Below are positions 61,359 through 64,000 of a stretch of 64,000 nt of DNA, one piece after another. The notes under the pieces are model-generated. The model was not told where the DNA came from. It saw nothing but the letters and a program-made list of their open reading frames with translations, and searched no databases. The position numbers and the translations under genes are program-made. Source of the DNA: Anaeromyxobacter sp. Fw109-5 (GTDB lineage Bacteria; Myxococcota; Myxococcia; Myxococcales; Anaeromyxobacteraceae); NCBI RefSeq assembly GCF_000017505.1, contig NC_009675.1, forward strand, positions 1 through 64,000, read 5' to 3'. Position 1 is the stretch's first letter; the number at the start of each line of letters is the position of its first letter.

Positions 61359-63296
61359 TCAGCGGTAGAGGAGCAGGCCCGCCTGCACGTCGCGGTCCTC
61401 GGGCGCGGCCCGCGCCTCGACGGCGAGCGAGAGCGCGCGCGTGAGGTGCAGCCGGAGGGTGCCGGAGACGGACCAGGTCTGCTCCGGCGTGGCGAGGGGC
61501 AGGTAGCGCCAGCGCGCGTCGGCGAGGAGGACGGCGCGATCTCCGGCCCGGACGCGGACGAGGGCCGAGGGGCCGAGCCCGAGCCGCGCTCCCGCGCCGC
61601 GGATGCCCTCCAGGCTCGGCGCGCCGAGGAGCTCCGCGTCGCCCAGGGCGAGGAGGTCGATCGCGCCGCCGAGGTCCGCGAGGCCCAGGCCGCCGCCGAG
61701 CTCGGCCACGCCGGCGAGGCACCCCGCGCAGCCGGCGTCGCGCACGGTGGTGGCCCCGACGCGCATGCGCCACGACGGCCGCTGGTCCCAGCGCGAGAGG
61801 GGGTTCAGCGAGACCACCTTCACGAGCGAGGCGTCGTCGAGCTCGAGCCGGCTTCGCTCCGGGTAGTAGCGCAGGCGCGCCGGCAGGAACTCGATCTGCG
61901 CGGTGGGTGGGTAGCCCTGGAGCGGATCGGCGAGGTCGTGGAGGGCGAGGCGGCCCTCGAGCGCGGCGAACCCGCCGTACGCGCGCGACGCCCCGCCCAT
62001 GAGCCCGGCGCGGAGCGAGCCGTGGCCGCGATCCGGCCGCCGCGCCTCGGGGGCGGGCACCTGCAGGGGGGCGCTCGGCACCGGCAGCTCCGCGCGTCGC
62101 TCGAGCAGCGCCTGGCGCAGCCGCGCGGCGCGGGGATCCTCGCCCATGACGAGCTTCCGCCCGTGGCGCAGGTCGAGCAGGTCCTGGGCGGCGTCGAGCA
62201 CGGCGACGCGACGCGCGGGCGCGAGCGCGGGGGGGAAGGGCGCCGAGGGCCGGCTGGCGAGCTCGACCGCGGTGTCGAGCTCCAGGCCGGAGAGGGTCCT
62301 CGCGCGCGCCTCGAACTGCGTGCGGATGGAGGGGCGGTAGTGGACGGCGCGCACGAGCCCGGGGTTCGCGAAGAGCGCCTTGACGGTGTCGGAGGGCAGC
62401 ACCACCCCGCCACGGACGCGAGCGAGCAGCTCGAGGCGCGGCGCCGCCGCCTCCAGCGCGCCGAGCACGTGGTAGCTGCAGTTCTCGTCGAGGTACCAGT
62501 ACGCGAACCAGGTCCCGCCGAGCTCCCACAGGTGGCGGGCGAGGAGCGCGGTCTCGTCCGGCGTGAAGGCGAGGTCGTACTCCCACAGGTCGCGCGACTC
62601 GAAGTCTCCGTACTGCCGGACCTTGTAGTAGTACGCGTAGTGCTTGAACTCGCCCTTGAACAGGCCGAACACCCCCTTCACCGCGTAGAGGATGGCGTTC
62701 GAGGTGTCGACGGTGGCGGCGTAGTCCACGCCGTAGTCGAGCAGCTCGAAGTGCTTCCCCTCGCGCGCGCCCTCCGCCTTGTCGAGCCGGAGCAGGGTGT
62801 GGCCGAAGGAGGAGGACGGGTTGTTGAGGTAGTACGACGAGAAGACGAGGGTCACGCCCGCCGGCCGCACGCGGGCGAGGAAGTCGTCGCGCTTGGGGCA
62901 GCTGCGCGGCGGGAGCGCGGCGGGATCGAGCCCGAGCCGCGCGGCGAGGAAGGCGAGGCGGGCCGGGAAGCGGCAGACGGGATCCGACAGCTCGTCCGCG
63001 AAGGGCCCCGAGGAGAAGAAGCCCTCGAGGGTGGCCTCGAGCTCGGCGGCGGGGTCCTCCTTGCCCTCGGGGGCGAGGAAGAATTGGGGGCCGTCGATCT
63101 CGCTCTTCCAGCCGAAGAGCCCCTTGCGCCAGTGGCCGAGCCGGAGCCAGCCGAGGTCCTCGGCGAGCCGGGCGGCGCGGGCGCGCGCGACGTGGGGCGC
63201 GGCCGCCTGCGCGGGCGAGGGTACGGCCTCCGCGGCCCCCGCGGGCGCGGCGAGCAGGAACGAACAGAGAAGGAGCGCGGCGCCGGTCGAGGCCAT
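61359..63296 (-). CDS. DUF4105 (Lnb N-terminal) protein with C-terminal barrel
   Basis: This 645 aa protein has a signal peptide (LLCSFLLAAPAGAAEA). Residues about 30-320 are the DUF4105/Lnb N-terminal periplasmic domain: LVFSSYYLNNPSSSFGHTLLRL, DYGVDYAATVDTS, YYYKVRQYGDFESRDLWEYDL and WYLDENCSYHVLGALE. The paired His and Cys suggest an NlpC/P60-like cysteine-hydrolase fold. The C-terminal third has alternating beta segments ending DVQAGLLLYR and looks like an outer-membrane barrel. The substrate is unknown. Confidence 0.82.
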   Translation of the reverse strand: MASTGAALLLCSFLLAAPAGAAEAVPSPAQAAAPHVARARAARLAEDLGWLRLGHWRKGLFGWKSEIDGPQFFLAPEGKEDPAAELEATLEGFFSSGPFADELSDPVCRFPARLAFLAARLGLDPAALPPRSCPKRDDFLARVRPAGVTLVFSSYYLNNPSSSFGHTLLRLDKAEGAREGKHFELLDYGVDYAATVDTSNAILYAVKGVFGLFKGEFKHYAYYYKVRQYGDFESRDLWEYDLAFTPDETALLARHLWELGGTWFAYWYLDENCSYHVLGALEAAAPRLELLARVRGGVVLPSDTVKALFANPGLVRAVHYRPSIRTQFEARARTLSGLELDTAVELASRPSAPFPPALAPARRVAVLDAAQDLLDLRHGRKLVMGEDPRAARLRQALLERRAELPVPSAPLQVPAPEARRPDRGHGSLRAGLMGGASRAYGGFAALEGRLALHDLADPLQGYPPTAQIEFLPARLRYYPERSRLELDDASLVKVVSLNPLSRWDQRPSWRMRVGATTVRDAGCAGCLAGVAELGGGLGLADLGGAIDLLALGDAELLGAPSLEGIRGAGARLGLGPSALVRVRAGDRAVLLADARWRYLPLATPEQTWSVSGTLRLHLTRALSLAVEARAAPEDRDVQAGLLLYR

Positions 63297-63352
63297 CCGC
63301 GCTCCTGATTACCACGGGGGCCGCGCCAGGAGCGCCTGCCCCGGGCGGACCG

Positions 63353-63853
63353 CTAGCTCTTGCCGCAGCCGAGGCTCTGGTCGCCGTGCAGCGTCTCGAG
63401 GATGGCGCGCGTCACGTCCTCGTTGGACGCGCTCTCGCTCGGGAAGATGGTCTTGAAGTTCTTCTGCAGGGCGGCGCCGACCTTGTGCGAGTCCTCGCAG
63501 GCGTTGATCACGGTGAGCGCGCCGATCGCCTCGCCCTCGCCGCGGGAGATGTCCTTCGCGAGCGCCTCGCGGTTGGCCTCGACGAAGTTCTGCGTGCCCA
63601 TGGCGAAGAGACCCGGGCCGCAGTTCGAGGTGCCGGTGGTGATGCCGAAGGTCTGCGTGCCGAAGAGGCCGTTCGTGGTGGCGGCGAGGATCTGCACGGC
63701 GCCCGGCGTGTCGCCGAAGGCCATCGAGCCGAGGCCGCAGCCGGCGGTCCCGTACTTGCCCGTGCCGCGGATGGCGGACTCGGCCTGCGACTGGGCGGCG
63801 GCGGGGAGGGCGAAGAGGACGGCGGCGATCGCGAGTGCGAAGGAGCTGCGCAT
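63353..63853 (-). CDS. DUF3015-type periplasmic protein
   Basis: This secreted protein is 166 aa with a signal (AIAAVLFALPAAAQS). The mature part has GTAGCGLGSMAFGD, ILAATTNGLFGTQTFGITTGTSNC, FVEANREALAKDISRGEGE and a C-terminal DQSLGCGKS, which match the DUF3015 family. Four Cys can form two disulfides. The role is unknown; the family is common in periplasms of delta- and gamma-type bacteria. ATG 63853 has an AAGGAGAA site. It is the last gene in the window. Confidence 0.82.
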   Translation of the reverse strand: MRSSFALAIAAVLFALPAAAQSQAESAIRGTGKYGTAGCGLGSMAFGDTPGAVQILAATTNGLFGTQTFGITTGTSNCGPGLFAMGTQNFVEANREALAKDISRGEGEAIGALTVINACEDSHKVGAALQKNFKTIFPSESASNEDVTRAILETLHGDQSLGCGKS

Positions 63854-63958
63854 CGGGGTTCTCCTTGGAGCGAGTTTGACGGAGCGAGAACGAGCCCGTC
63901 CGGGGGCTCGCGGTGCAGAACGTCGTATCCGCTCTCTCACGACAGCGCCTGTTTCTGG

Positions 63959-63991
63959 CTGCGCCCTCGTGGGGCGCAGGCGCCCGCCTTT
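63959..63991. terminator. Hairpin with T run near the window end
   Basis: The arms CTGCGCCC (63959-63966) and GGGCGCAG (63972-63979) form a stem with a 5-base loop, followed by GCGCCCGCC and TTTT. On the plus strand this could be a terminator, but no plus-strand gene ends close by in the window; on the minus strand the A run precedes the hairpin. It may serve a gene beyond 64000. Confidence 0.3.
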
Positions 63992-64000
63992 TCGGTTGCG

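Overview
The window looks like the start of a chromosome of a high-GC delta-type proteobacterium in the Myxococcota, most likely Anaeromyxobacter or a close relative. The reasons are the dnaA-dnaN-recF-gyrB cluster beginning 47 bases into the window, almost exclusively G/C third codon positions, many GTG starts, a haloalkane-dehalogenase-like hydrolase, an EMO-type membrane Fe-S oxidoreductase, myxobacterial conserved proteins, and a high density of sensor kinases and lipoproteins. The genus is inferred from gene content, not from an alignment.

Layout. (1) 1-7.8 kb: dnaA, candidate origin and dnaN promoter, dnaN, recF, gyrB (apparently with a CTG start) and fabH. (2) 7.9-9.3 kb: tRNA-Gln, an archaemetzincin-like protein without the catalytic Glu, and a Cys-cluster protein whose frame lacks a normal start. 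(3) 9.3-15.6 kb, minus strand: alpha/beta hydrolase, EMO-type Fe-S oxidoreductase, Pro/Gly-rich repeat lipoprotein, DsbA-fold protein, rimK. (4) 15.7-21.7 kb, plus strand: ileS-lspA-lgt, a coiled-coil protein, a small lipoprotein. (5) 21.8-26.3 kb: tRNA-Phe, then a visibly less GC-rich lipoprotein with a leukocidin-like stem and a TIG domain, then an OmpA-family protein with a strong terminator. (6) 26.5-36 kb: a signalling region. Four overlapping genes encode a membrane SpoIIE phosphatase, an autoinducer-synthase/FeeM-like acyltransferase, an anti-sigma-type ATPase and a STAS protein. They are followed by an XRE regulator with a start-site palindrome, a pseudo-receiver/Fis protein, a ThiF-nitroreductase fusion and a hybrid kinase lacking its H-box. 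(7) 36-42.5 kb: Tat aldo/keto reductase, ATP/ADP-translocase-like carrier, CHASE3-like kinase, DHA2 exporter, SDR. (8) 42.6-48.5 kb: a large lipoprotein lipase directly followed by FadL, plus a second FadL. (9) 48.8-52.6 kb: small accessory protein, sodium:solute symporter, porin, lipoprotein. (10) 52.6-60.1 kb: minus-strand iorA-iorB-paaK-ACT-paaK, divergent from ptb-buk. (11) 60.3-63.9 kb: NAD(P)-dependent epimerase, DUF4105/beta-barrel protein, DUF3015 protein.

How the parts may work together. The ior/paaK genes would oxidise aryl-pyruvates to aryl-acetyl-CoA or activate aryl-acetates, and ptb-buk could recover ATP from acyl-CoA. The lipase-FadL pair would release fatty acids at the cell surface and import them. 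The most novel-looking unit is the 26.5-33.1 kb region, where a phosphatase/kinase/STAS partner switch is translationally coupled to a small acyltransferase and sits near an E1-like/nitroreductase fusion. This suggests a regulated acylated small-molecule signal; that is inference.
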